From Lacipirellula parvula (GTDB lineage Bacteria; Planctomycetota; Planctomycetia; Pirellulales; Lacipirellulaceae), in the NCBI RefSeq assembly GCF_009177095.1, contig NZ_AP021861.1:992001-1056000 (forward strand): a stretch of DNA of 64,000 bases, written 5' to 3'. The notes beneath the pieces were generated by a model. It searched no databases, was not told where the DNA came from, and saw nothing but the letters and a program-made list of their open reading frames with translations. Below are positions 8,834-17,341 of this stretch, piece after piece. Numbering within the stretch: the stretch's first letter is position 1; each line of letters begins with the position of its first letter. The translations under genes were made by a program, and so were the position numbers.

Positions 8834-10294
8834 CTAAGCGTTGGGATTGGCGACTAATTCGTTTTCAACGAAAGGGCGCTCGGCCCGATCGGAGTCATGC
8901 AGCCAGAAGCCGCCGATTTCTTCGAGCGTTTTGTCTTTCGTCTCGGGGATCCATTTCCAGACGAAAAGTCCCCCCGCCAGGCAAATGCCGAAGAAGATCA
9001 AGAACGTTCCCCCCGCGCTGCCAAAGTGGGCGCTGAACCAATTCGTGAGCACGGGGAACAAGTTGACGGTAATGAACGACGCGGTGAACATCGCGCAGGT
9101 GGCGATCGACATCGCCTTGCCGCGGATGCGCGTGGGGTAGAGTTCGGAGACGACGACCCAACTCAGCGGCGCGAGCGTTAGCGTGAACGCCCCGGTGGCG
9201 ACGATCATCGCCAGCAGCGTCATTTGCATCGGCAGCTGGAAGGCGAAGTTGGCGTACATCAGCAGATGCCCTACGCCCATCGCCAGCGCTCCGACGATGA
9301 GAATCGGGCGCCGGCCAAATTTGCTCGTCAGCCAGAAGGCGATCACCGTGCAGATCGTGATCCAGCCGTCGATGATGACGCTGTTCAGAATGGCGTCGGG
9401 AGCGTCGGTGATGCCGGCTTCCATGAACAGCGACGGCGTGTAGAGCAGAATCATGTTCACGCCGTTGATTTGCGAGAAGACCATCAGCACAAGGCCGATG
9501 ATCACCGCCTTCAGAATGCCGGGGCGGAGCAACTCGGCGAACCCGCCGCTCTCTTCGCCCAGCTCTTGCTTGATGGCCCGCAGTTCTTGTTCCGACTGCT
9601 CCGGCGTGTTGATGCGGTTGAGCACGTCGAGGGCTTCCGCGTCGCGATTCATCATCGCCAGCCAACGGGGGCTGTTCGGCACGAAAAACAGCCCGCCGAA
9701 GAGGCCGACGATCGGGATGGCCTGAGAGAAGAACATCCAGCGCCAGTGACCGCCGAACGAGAGAAAGTAGGCGACGACGACGGCCATCGAGAGGCCGATG
9801 ACGATCGCCAGTTGGTTGATGATCACCATTCGACCGCGGAGCGGAGCAGGCGAGATCTCAGCGATGTACATCGGCGAGACAGTCGAGGCGAGGCCGACGC
9901 CCATGCCGCCGACGAAACGCCACAAGATGATTTGCCAGACCGACGGCGCGAGCGCGCTGCCGACCGCCGAGATCATGAACAACAGGGCGGCGAGCAGCAG
10001 CGACCACTTGCGGCCCTTCACGTCTGCGAGCCACATGCCGCAGAGCGGGCCGAAGGGGCAACCGAGAATCGCGCTGCCGGTGACCATGCCGGTCCAGAAG
10101 GGAGTGAGTGCGAATTCCTTCTGTAGGAAGATGATCGCCCCGGAGATGAGCGACAGATCGTAGCCGAACAGAAAGCCGCCGATCGCGGCGATCATCGTGA
10201 TGCGATAGAGGTAACCGCTGTCGTGGCCGCCTCCCGGCGGCGACAGGAGCCCTGCCCCAGAACCTGCTCCTGTCGTGCCGGAAGAATGCATCAT
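8834..10294 (-). CDS. Sugar-porter MFS permease
   Basis: Twelve-helix transporter of 486 residues in the sugar porter branch of the major facilitator superfamily, which imports monosaccharides or polyols usually by H+ symport. Visible signatures are GGFLFGYDLSLISGAI in helix 1, PMYIAEISPAPLRGRM after helix 4, the central-loop and helix-7 region with QINGVN, and the C-terminal PETKDKTLEEI. AAGGA-like bases lie about 9 upstream of the ATG pair. It lies 65 bp after the cupin isomerase-like gene. The substrate is presumably the sugar handled by this locus. Confidence 0.93.
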   Translation of the reverse strand: MMHSSGTTGAGSGAGLLSPPGGGHDSGYLYRITMIAAIGGFLFGYDLSLISGAIIFLQKEFALTPFWTGMVTGSAILGCPFGPLCGMWLADVKGRKWSLLLAALLFMISAVGSALAPSVWQIILWRFVGGMGVGLASTVSPMYIAEISPAPLRGRMVIINQLAIVIGLSMAVVVAYFLSFGGHWRWMFFSQAIPIVGLFGGLFFVPNSPRWLAMMNRDAEALDVLNRINTPEQSEQELRAIKQELGEESGGFAELLRPGILKAVIIGLVLMVFSQINGVNMILLYTPSLFMEAGITDAPDAILNSVIIDGWITICTVIAFWLTSKFGRRPILIVGALAMGVGHLLMYANFAFQLPMQMTLLAMIVATGAFTLTLAPLSWVVVSELYPTRIRGKAMSIATCAMFTASFITVNLFPVLTNWFSAHFGSAGGTFLIFFGICLAGGLFVWKWIPETKDKTLEEIGGFWLHDSDRAERPFVENELVANPNA

Positions 10295-10359
10295 GTCGAA
10301 ATCCTTCGATACTTGGAGACGCGCGGTTCAGTCCGCAGCAGACGTCAATGGAGCCACTC

Positions 10360-10860
10360 TCACGCAGAGGCCGGCACACCGATGTTGCGGTGGAGCCAGG
10401 CCATCGCTTCCGGCTGCTCGAACACGTTGTCGCTCGGGTCGCACGGCATCGAAAGTTCGAGCATCAGCGTGGGGCCGATCCCTTCGAACGAGTGAACTTG
10501 GTTCGGCGCGATGGCCAGCGTCTCGCCTTCTTTCAACACGAATTCTTCGTTGTCCATCGTGACGCGCAAGGCGCCCTTCATTACGAAGAACGTCTCGTGC
10601 TTGATGCGATGGCAGTGGCGCGGGCACATTTGCCCGTCCTTCACGAACATGTACTTGCCGCAGTAGCCGGCTTCCATTTCGTTCGCAATCCAGAACTCGT
10701 ACAAGCCGAACCGGTCGAAGTCGCCCAGGCCGAAATCGAGCACGAGCGGCACGGCGGGCGGCATCGCCACCTTCCATTCCGAAATGTGTTGGTAGCATTC
10801 GTCCAACGCGGCGCGGCGTTCTTGCGGCGGAATCTGCAATGAATCAGGAATCTCTGGCAT
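10360..10860 (-). CDS. Cupin-fold sugar isomerase-like protein (D-lyxose isomerase type)
   Basis: A 166-residue single-domain cupin. The metal-binding pattern is visible in CPRHCHRIKHETFF (two His and a Glu) and the later His of APNQVHSFEG. It resembles D-lyxose/D-mannose ketol-isomerases, in which a cupin metal site converts an aldose to a ketose, but it is shorter than the roughly 225-residue E. coli type, so isomerase activity is an inference. A strong AGGAGAGG stands about 7 bp before the ATG. It lies 44 bp after the aminotransferase in the same operon. Confidence 0.7.
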   Translation of the reverse strand: MPEIPDSLQIPPQERRAALDECYQHISEWKVAMPPAVPLVLDFGLGDFDRFGLYEFWIANEMEAGYCGKYMFVKDGQMCPRHCHRIKHETFFVMKGALRVTMDNEEFVLKEGETLAIAPNQVHSFEGIGPTLMLELSMPCDPSDNVFEQPEAMAWLHRNIGVPASA

Positions 10861-10904
10861 CGTTGCCTCTCCTTATCAGTTGAATCGTTGATGGCTCGAA
10901 AGTG

Positions 10905-12308
10905 TTAGGCAAAGCCGAGTTCGCGTTCGGTTTCGCCGATCGATTCGTCGATGATGTCGAGACCCTTGAGCAAGGCGTCTTCGCCCATGACGATCGGCGG
11001 GCTCATCCGCAGGATATGTCCGGCCGGGATCCACGCCAGGCCTTTGCGGAAGGCTTTCTGATAAACGCGGACGCCCGCTTCGTTGAACGGCGTTTTGGCT
11101 TCGCGGTCTTTGACGAGCTCGATGCCCATCAAGCAGCCTTTGGCGCGAACGTCGCCGATGATCGGGTGGTCGGCCATCATTTGCTTCAACCGCCGCAGCG
11201 CGACGTCGCCCAGATACTGGGCGTGCTGCAGGAGGTTCTCGTCTTCGATCACCTCGGTCGACGCCAACGCGGCCGCACAGGCCATCGGGTTGCCGCCGTA
11301 GCTCGATGAGGCGCTGATCGATTCGAAGCTTTCCTTGTACGGCTCGCGAACCGCCACGCACGTGACGGGGAAGCCGTTGCCGAAGCCCTTGCCGATGGTG
11401 ACGATGTCGGGGACGACGTTCCAGTACTCGGAGCAGAGCCACTTGCCGGTGCGTCCCCAGCTGGTGAGGACTTCGTCCATGATCAGCAAGATGTTGCGAT
11501 CGTCGCAGAACTTGCGGAGCTTCGGGAAGAAGTCGTCGGGAGGCATGACCGAGCCGCCCCAGCCTTGGATTGGCTCAAGGATGAACGCCGCGACGTCGTG
11601 GACGGTTCCTTTGTCGATGTACTGCTCGTAGAACCAAATGTATTTGTCGGTGTCGATCGTGCCGTCGCTCTTCGTCCAAATCGGGCGATAGACGTCGGGA
11701 CGCGGCACCATGTGGGCGCCGGGAGCGCGCGTCGCGCCGTAGACGCGGTTGCTAATTTGGCCGTGCGAAACGGCGCCGTAGGTCTTACCGTGGAAGTCGT
11801 TGAAGCAAGAGATCGTTTCGTTGCGCTTCGTCGCAGCCCGCGCGACGCGAATGGCCGCTTCCACGGCGGTGGTGCCGGAATCGTAGAACTGGAACCCGTT
11901 CAAATCGCCAGGCAGGACTTCCGCCAACTTCTCGCACAGCGCCGTTTTGATGGGCGTCGTGAAATCATGGGCGTTCATCAACATGGAGGCGTAACGGCCA
12001 ATCGCTTCGCTGACCTTCGGGTGGCAATGGCCGAGGGTCGTCACGTAGATGCCCGACGAGAAGTCGAGATACTCGTTGCCGTCGACGTCTCGCAGCACGC
12101 AGCCTTCGCCCGACTCGAACGTCACGGGGAACAGCTTCACCTGCCCCGAGAGTCCCTTGAAGTACTGAGTGCAGCGCTCGTGATACCGCTTCGACTCGGG
12201 CCCCGGCGTTTCGCCGTCAATTTGCGGGCAATTGGCTAAGTCGACTCGCGCCCATTCGAGGCTCGAGAAGGTGGACGGCACATTCGGCGAAGAAAGTGCA
12301 GATGACAT
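10905..12308 (-). CDS. Class III PLP-dependent aminotransferase
   Basis: 467 residues, fold type I. The PLP lysine lies in TIGKGFGNGFP (about residue 305) and the cofactor-contacting aspartate in LLIMDEVLTSWGRTG; YDSGTTAVEAAIRVAR is the phosphate-binding region. The family moves an amino group between an omega-amine, amino acid or amino sugar and a keto acid. The natural substrate is unknown. Its place between epimerase, isomerase and transporter genes suggests it removes or adds an amino group on the sugar of this pathway. Upstream gap 109 bp, downstream 44 bp. Confidence 0.92.
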   Translation of the reverse strand: MSSALSSPNVPSTFSSLEWARVDLANCPQIDGETPGPESKRYHERCTQYFKGLSGQVKLFPVTFESGEGCVLRDVDGNEYLDFSSGIYVTTLGHCHPKVSEAIGRYASMLMNAHDFTTPIKTALCEKLAEVLPGDLNGFQFYDSGTTAVEAAIRVARAATKRNETISCFNDFHGKTYGAVSHGQISNRVYGATRAPGAHMVPRPDVYRPIWTKSDGTIDTDKYIWFYEQYIDKGTVHDVAAFILEPIQGWGGSVMPPDDFFPKLRKFCDDRNILLIMDEVLTSWGRTGKWLCSEYWNVVPDIVTIGKGFGNGFPVTCVAVREPYKESFESISASSSYGGNPMACAAALASTEVIEDENLLQHAQYLGDVALRRLKQMMADHPIIGDVRAKGCLMGIELVKDREAKTPFNEAGVRVYQKAFRKGLAWIPAGHILRMSPPIVMGEDALLKGLDIIDESIGETERELGFA

Positions 12309-12417
12309 GCGAAGGGTTCCTAAATCGAAGGCGTTATCAACAGGATAAATAATTCAGCGTGCGAAAGCGGCTGGCGAGTTGGAGCGACTTCGCACCCGCA
12401 GAGGAATCAAAACGTCG

Positions 12418-13440
12418 TTACGGCAGCGCCACCGGCTCGCCGTCTAAGGCGTTGCACAGCCGGGCCCAGACGAGCTCGTCAATGCCGCCGCTAAGCGATT
12501 GAATGCTCCCGTCGACGAAAGCGGCGTTCATCGTCGAGTGGGGCGTTTGGGCTCGATCGACCAAGCAATTCGAAATCGCGTTTGGTTGAGTCTGAAACAT
12601 CAGGGCGACTGGAGCGACCGGATCGGCGTGGCTGGCAACCTGATCGGTCGTGTTCGTGCCGAACAACGGGCGGCTGCCAGGATTGGAGTCAGACCACAGG
12701 TTCGCGTTCGCCTCATCGCTGACGCCCGTGTTTCCGCAGGTGCCATAGCGCTCAGCGAAGGCCAACGTTTGCGACAGCCCGTCGGGAAACTGCGAGAACT
12801 TCTTGGTCGCTTCGACGCGTTTGGCTTTGCCTAGCGCCAACCCGATGGAAAGCGGAACCTCCGGATCTCCAAACGCTTGGTAGTTGGCGGCGTAGTTGCC
12901 CACCGTCCAAGGTTCGGGCGCTCCGTCGACGACGACGCGTCCCTTGTAGCTGTCGGGAAGCCCGTTCGGCGAACTCGATTCGGAAGGGCACAGGAACGTC
13001 GGAATCACATAGGCCTTGATGCGAAGACCGCCGACGTACGTGTTCACGTTGGCTTCGGCGGCTTTGAAGATGTTCCCCTGCTCGATGTATGGCAGAAGCC
13101 AGTTGAAGAACGTGTAGCCGGTTGCCTTTGCATATGGGCCGGTTTTGAGCGAGGAGTAGCCGAAAGTTTCGCCTTGCGTCATCAGCGGAGGCAAGACTCG
13201 ATTCGTGTCGTGCAAATTATGGAGGGCAATCCCCAACTGTTTGAGATTGTTCGTGCATTGCGAGCGGCGCGCCGCCTCCCTGGCAGCTTGCACCGCCGGA
13301 AGCAGCAGCGCGACGAGCACGCCGATGATGGCGATTACCACCAGCAATTCGACCAACGTAAAGCCGCCGCTAAGCAGTGCACGACGACGGTGCGTCGTCG
13401 CACCGGCCGTCGCCCCAAGTGGCAAGACGGTAAATTCCAT
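12418..13440 (-). CDS. DUF1559 type II pseudopilin-like protein
   Basis: 340 residues. The N-terminus has the prepilin cleavage and methylation motif GFTLVELLVVIAIIG with its long hydrophobic helix, followed by AAREAARRSQCTNNLKQLG, diagnostic of planctomycete DUF1559 proteins; the C-terminal block with H-x-G/DGS (NAAFVDGSIQSLSGGID) is also present. I chose ATG 13440 because AGAGGT lies 8 bp upstream; an in-frame start at 13509 would add 23 residues. These proteins are numerous in planctomycetes and their function is unsettled. This one lies in the sugar operon, 86 bp after the epimerase-like gene. Confidence 0.92.
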   Translation of the reverse strand: MEFTVLPLGATAGATTHRRRALLSGGFTLVELLVVIAIIGVLVALLLPAVQAAREAARRSQCTNNLKQLGIALHNLHDTNRVLPPLMTQGETFGYSSLKTGPYAKATGYTFFNWLLPYIEQGNIFKAAEANVNTYVGGLRIKAYVIPTFLCPSESSSPNGLPDSYKGRVVVDGAPEPWTVGNYAANYQAFGDPEVPLSIGLALGKAKRVEATKKFSQFPDGLSQTLAFAERYGTCGNTGVSDEANANLWSDSNPGSRPLFGTNTTDQVASHADPVAPVALMFQTQPNAISNCLVDRAQTPHSTMNAAFVDGSIQSLSGGIDELVWARLCNALDGEPVALP

Positions 13441-13526
13441 TGTTGTTGACCTCTGACTCTCTGCGATGATTGTGTAGCGGGCATCGGCGTCGCCTAAGAA
13501 TCGATGCACCGTAATAAACGAGGGCC

Positions 13527-14663
13527 TTAGACGACCCTCGGTGGTAATGACGACTGGAGAAAAGCGATTTCATCACATGCTTGCTTCACTGCCGTTGCCT
13601 CGGCGTGAAACTGGATCATTACTTCGAACTCTTTCTCCTCTGCTGCACCAAGCGAAACGACTCGTCCCGCGCGGGACTCAAGCGTTCGCTGATTCGGGTA
13701 ATTCGTGCCGGGTTCCAAGCCGGTGACGCGGAATTTTTCTGCTCCTAAACGATCTTTCCACAGCGTAAAGTACGGGAGCTGACGAACGTTGAACCGCACG
13801 GAAACCCCAAGCTGGCCTGCGCCGTTCTTGAGCAGTGCTTGCGTGTTCCCTTGCGCGTCAGCGGCTAACTCCAGGAAGTAGACTTCTTCAGCAACCGTTT
13901 CATCTCGAGCGCTGTAACGGTCCCAGTCGTTCAACCCCGCGGCAGAAATCTCGTCGCGAGGCGTGAGCCGGGCCGCCGGGGCGATGAACTGCGAACCTTC
14001 ATCCAGCAGCGGAGATCCAAAGTTGATGTGATACAGCAGTTGGCAATCGGCGGGCCGCGATGTGCGGTTTGCCACTCGATCGTTCACCCGCAAGGCCGTC
14101 TCGCCGAGTCGCGTGCTGATGCGCGACGTCAACTGCAGCGAGTAGGCTCCGAATCGTTGCTCGCAAACGATTCCCTCGATGGCAATCTCTTGCGATTCTT
14201 CGTCGTACGACGCTTCCACCCAGTGGGCCGGCGAATTGGCGATGCGGCCATGAAGCGGGTTTGTCAGCCGACCATCTGCTGCAAACTCGGACGGGCCGTT
14301 GGAATGGAGCCCGCAGCGAGTCAGTAGCTCGTCAAATCCTTCCAGCCACCCTGCCCCGCTGGCTTCTTCCAGAGGGACGAACTGCGGATGGACTGGACCT
14401 TCTACCGGGGAGGGCCAGCTCAGCTCGCGCGACCCCAGCCAACATTTCCAAACGTTCATGCCGCGAGTCGGCACGACGACGAATCGCATGGCGCCGTTGT
14501 CGACTTCAATGACGTCGACGCCGTCTTGCCGTCCGCCGCGAAGCGTTTGCGTTTCGATGCTCCACATTGACGACGACGTGGAGACCGCCGCGGATGAAAT
14601 TCGCTGCGGCTCCGCGTAATGTCGCTGCTTCGCGTCGCACAAGAGCCAACGATGGACAGCCAT
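13527..14663 (-). CDS. DUF4432 aldose-1-epimerase-like protein
   Basis: 378 residues with the galactose-mutarotase fold. Recognisable DUF4432 blocks are FVVVPTRGMNVWK, LHGRIANSPAHWVEA, YHINFGSPLL (substrate His) and the C-terminal TGLEPGTNYPNQR. Relatives are thought to interconvert sugar anomers or epimers. It is the first gene of the long minus-strand arm and is transcribed away from the aldolase; the conserved promoter/operator at 14756-14793 lies between them. The start is uncertain: ATG 14663 gives full length, Met33 at 14567 is an alternative, and neither has a clear ribosome site. Confidence 0.85.
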   Translation of the reverse strand: MAVHRWLLCDAKQRHYAEPQRISSAAVSTSSSMWSIETQTLRGGRQDGVDVIEVDNGAMRFVVVPTRGMNVWKCWLGSRELSWPSPVEGPVHPQFVPLEEASGAGWLEGFDELLTRCGLHSNGPSEFAADGRLTNPLHGRIANSPAHWVEASYDEESQEIAIEGIVCEQRFGAYSLQLTSRISTRLGETALRVNDRVANRTSRPADCQLLYHINFGSPLLDEGSQFIAPAARLTPRDEISAAGLNDWDRYSARDETVAEEVYFLELAADAQGNTQALLKNGAGQLGVSVRFNVRQLPYFTLWKDRLGAEKFRVTGLEPGTNYPNQRTLESRAGRVVSLGAAEEKEFEVMIQFHAEATAVKQACDEIAFLQSSLPPRVV

Positions 14664-15031
14664 AACGGAGACTATTTCTTTCGTCGCTGCGTGGCTCGAC
14701 CGACTCTCGTCATGCCGAACGTTGCGAGCCGTGGGGGCCGCCCCAATCCGAACTCTTGTGTTCGATATAAACAGATGTTATCATAAACGAACAATCGGTC
14801 AAGCGTTTTGCTCCTCATGCTCTGAGGAGTTTTCGCGTTTGCAGGAAGTCGCAAGAAGTTGCGACGGTCAGCCAGATTTCGGCGGGCCGCTGCAACGAAC
14901 CCCCGCCCATTCCTCTCGCCGCGAGCCGGCGGAGCCGCTGCGGCTTTCCGCGAAGGATGCCGTCGGCTTACGAACATCTGCGCAGCGCTGTGGGCCCGCG
15001 CAATGCCATCACCACCTATCGAAGGGTTGAA
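14664..15031. other. Divergent regulatory region between epimerase-like gene and aldolase
   Basis: No gene. The region holds promoter/operator copy 1 (14756-14793). About 240 bp separate its -10 from the aldolase start, so the aldolase mRNA would have a long leader. A partner promoter for the leftward operon is expected but I could not point to one. Confidence 0.55.
14756..14793 (+). promoter_or_regulatory. Promoter/operator-like element, copy 1 (upstream of aldolase)
   Basis: A -35 TTGTGT (14756-14761) and a -10 TATCAT (14779-14784) are separated by exactly 17 bp. The 38-bp segment matches copy 2 at 19709-19746 in 30 positions, including TTGTGTTCGAT, TAAACA and CATA; the identity extends through both the promoter hexamers and the spacer. 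GTTCG and CGAAC form outer inverted arms. A DeoR-family regulator encoded at 18.7 kb is the obvious candidate binder (inference). Confidence 0.72.
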
Positions 15032-15862
15032 ATGTCCGTCGTCCCGCGTCTCCGTCGCCTGTTTGCCGCTGACAATCGCTGCCTCAACGTGGCCGTCGAT
15101 CACGGCTTCTTTAATGAGTGGCCCTTCTTGCAAGGGATCGAAGATATGTCGCGCGCCGTGCAAACGCTGCTCGATGCCAAGCCGGATGCGATCCAGCTCA
15201 CGGCTGGCCAGGCGAAGCATCTGCAGTTTGCCAGCAGTGATGACAAGCCGGCGTTCGTGTTGCGCACCGACGTGGCCAACGTCTACGGTTCGGAGCTGCC
15301 GCGCACGCTGTTCAGCCATGTGATGGACGACACCGTCGAGCAGGCGCTTCGTCTCGACGCGGCGTGCGTGGTCGTCAATCTGTTCAGAATTCCGAATCAG
15401 CCGGAAGTTCACCAGCAATGCGTCGAGAACGTCAGCCGCCTGAAGCCGCTGTGCGAGCGGTACGGCATGCCATTGATGGTCGAGCCGCTGGTGATGCAAT
15501 CGAACTCCGCGGCCGGCGGCTACATGGTCGACGGCGACATCAAGAAGATCGTGCCGTTGGTGCGTCAGGCGACTGAACTCGGCGCCGACATCATCAAGGC
15601 CGATCCGTGCGACAACTTGGAGGAGTACCACCTTGTGGTGCAGGCGGCCTCGGGCTGCCCCGTCCTGCCGCGCGGCGGCGGAAAGGTGCCGGACGACGAA
15701 GTCCTCCGCCGTACGAGCGTCTTGATCGAGCAAGGGGCGTCGGGGATCGTCTACGGGCGCAACATCATTCAGCACGCCAATCCGGCCAAGATGACGCGGG
15801 CCCTGATGGCCATCGTGCACGGCTCGTGCGATCTGGAGCAAGCAAAGCAACTGCTCGTGTAG
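15032..15862 (+). CDS. DhnA/FbaB-type class I aldolase
   Basis: 276 residues, a TIM-barrel class I aldolase of the DhnA family (relatives: class I fructose-bisphosphate aldolase, LsrF). The Schiff-base lysine is in ELGADIIKADP, the N-terminus has the typical VAVDHGFFNEW, and the phosphate-binding end has PRGGGKVPD and GASGIVYGRNI. Such enzymes cleave phosphorylated ketoses into two three-carbon units or similar pieces. I chose ATG 15032 (GAAGGG 5 bases upstream) over 14957. It is monocistronic, under the conserved operator, and converges with the kinase gene (13-bp gap). Substrate unknown. Confidence 0.88.
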   Translation: MSVVPRLRRLFAADNRCLNVAVDHGFFNEWPFLQGIEDMSRAVQTLLDAKPDAIQLTAGQAKHLQFASSDDKPAFVLRTDVANVYGSELPRTLFSHVMDDTVEQALRLDAACVVVNLFRIPNQPEVHQQCVENVSRLKPLCERYGMPLMVEPLVMQSNSAAGGYMVDGDIKKIVPLVRQATELGADIIKADPCDNLEEYHLVVQAASGCPVLPRGGGKVPDDEVLRRTSVLIEQGASGIVYGRNIIQHANPAKMTRALMAIVHGSCDLEQAKQLLV

Positions 15863-15874
15863 GGCCTCAGTTGC

Positions 15875-17305
15875 CTAAGGCGTTAGTGCGGCGTTGGCGT
15901 CGTTCGCCATGGCTGCGTACTGAACGACGTTGTTGGCAATCGGCAGAAGTGGGTGTTGCAAACGCACCCACTTCTGCGTCACTTCTGCTACCGGCGAGTT
16001 GCTGAGAGTCGCTTCGGCGAGAATGGCGGCGCCGAGGCTTGTCGGTTCTCCGTAGGCCGTGGTCGAGACGACCAGGTTGAGCACATCGGCTTTGATTTGC
16101 AGCCAAATCGCGCTGCGCGAGCCGCCGCCGGCCGAGCGGACTTCCCGCCAGTGCGCTGCGGACGAACCTTGCAGGCGCTGCAAATGCTCTCGAAGCGCGG
16201 CCGCCACGGTTTCCATGATGGCGCGCACGACCTTGCCGCGCGGTTGCACGTCGACGTACGGCGCTAGCGCGTCGGCCGGCGTCGCGGAGCTGCGATCGAT
16301 TGTGAGGCCATCGGCCCCGGGCGCGACGCTCGTGGCCAGCGGGGCCAGGTCATCGAACTCCGGCAGGTCGGGAAGTTGGTCGCGATACCAGTGCAGGTAG
16401 TTCGCCGAGACGCTGCCAAACGACATCCGCCAATAGAGGCCATTCCGATAAGCGGGGCCTTGGTAAACGCCCGGCGCGGGGTTGTCATCGAGTTCCGCGG
16501 CGCACGCCACGGCGGCCAGCACGGTGCCAGTGGTTTCAGAAAGCATGCCAGGTTCGACGCTGCCGACGCCGATCGCGCCGGCGTACTGATCGAGCGTCCC
16601 CACGATGAAGCGGCAGGCGTTGTCGATGCCCAAGCGCTGCGCCATCTCGGGCAGAATGTTCCCCAGATCGGTGCCGGCGTTCACCACCTGCGGCAGCCAC
16701 TCGGCGTTCAAACCAAAGCGTTCGAGCGCCGGCTGCCACCAGTCGCGCTGCTCGATGTCGACCAACCCGGTGAGACCGGCGACGCCCGCCTCGGTCACGT
16801 GATGGCCGGTCATCAGCAGCGTGAGGTAGTCGCTGATGAGGCAGATTCGCGCGGTCTGTTTCCAAGCGTGCGGCTGTTCGCGCGCGAGCCATTGCAGTTT
16901 GGCGACCATGAATTCTTCGTTGAGCGCCGGAATGCCGGTCGTCGCCGAGAAATCAGCAAGTCCCGCAGACGGCGCGAGCTCAGCGCCGATGTCGGCTGCA
17001 CGCCGATCGGACCACAAGATGATCGGCGTCAGCGGGCGATTCTCCGCATCGAGCAGCGTGAAGCTGTTGCCTTGCGTCGCGAAAACCATCGCGTCGACGG
17101 TAGCGCGACGAGTGCCGTTCGGCGCCAGAACTTGCTCGATCCCTTTGCAGATCGCTGCTTCGAACTTCTCCGCCGGAATCTCCACCCAGCCAGCGTGGGG
17201 AGACCTCGCGGACGGCGTCACCCGGACGGTGCGCAGGAGTTCGCCGCGGCGGCTGAACAGCGTGAACTTGAAGTACGTCGTCCCAAGATCGATGGCGAGA
17301 ATCAT
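15875..17305 (-). CDS. FGGY-family carbohydrate kinase
   Basis: 476 residues with an actin-like ATPase fold. The phosphate-1 loop is ILAIDLGTTYFKF at residues 2-14, the central GTLDQYAGAIGVGSV carries the catalytic aspartate, and the C-terminal adenosine region has RSAGGGSRSAIWLQ and YGEPTSLGAA. The family phosphorylates sugars or polyols such as xylulose, gluconate, rhamnulose or glycerol; the substrate cannot be read off. It is the third gene of the deoR operon, 36 bp after the ceramidase-like gene, and its product would logically feed the convergent aldolase. Confidence 0.93.
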   Translation of the reverse strand: MILAIDLGTTYFKFTLFSRRGELLRTVRVTPSARSPHAGWVEIPAEKFEAAICKGIEQVLAPNGTRRATVDAMVFATQGNSFTLLDAENRPLTPIILWSDRRAADIGAELAPSAGLADFSATTGIPALNEEFMVAKLQWLAREQPHAWKQTARICLISDYLTLLMTGHHVTEAGVAGLTGLVDIEQRDWWQPALERFGLNAEWLPQVVNAGTDLGNILPEMAQRLGIDNACRFIVGTLDQYAGAIGVGSVEPGMLSETTGTVLAAVACAAELDDNPAPGVYQGPAYRNGLYWRMSFGSVSANYLHWYRDQLPDLPEFDDLAPLATSVAPGADGLTIDRSSATPADALAPYVDVQPRGKVVRAIMETVAAALREHLQRLQGSSAAHWREVRSAGGGSRSAIWLQIKADVLNLVVSTTAYGEPTSLGAAILAEATLSNSPVAEVTQKWVRLQHPLLPIANNVVQYAAMANDANAALTP

Positions 17306-17341
17306 TGCAATCGACGAGCTCTCTGCTCGTCGCCGTTAGCT

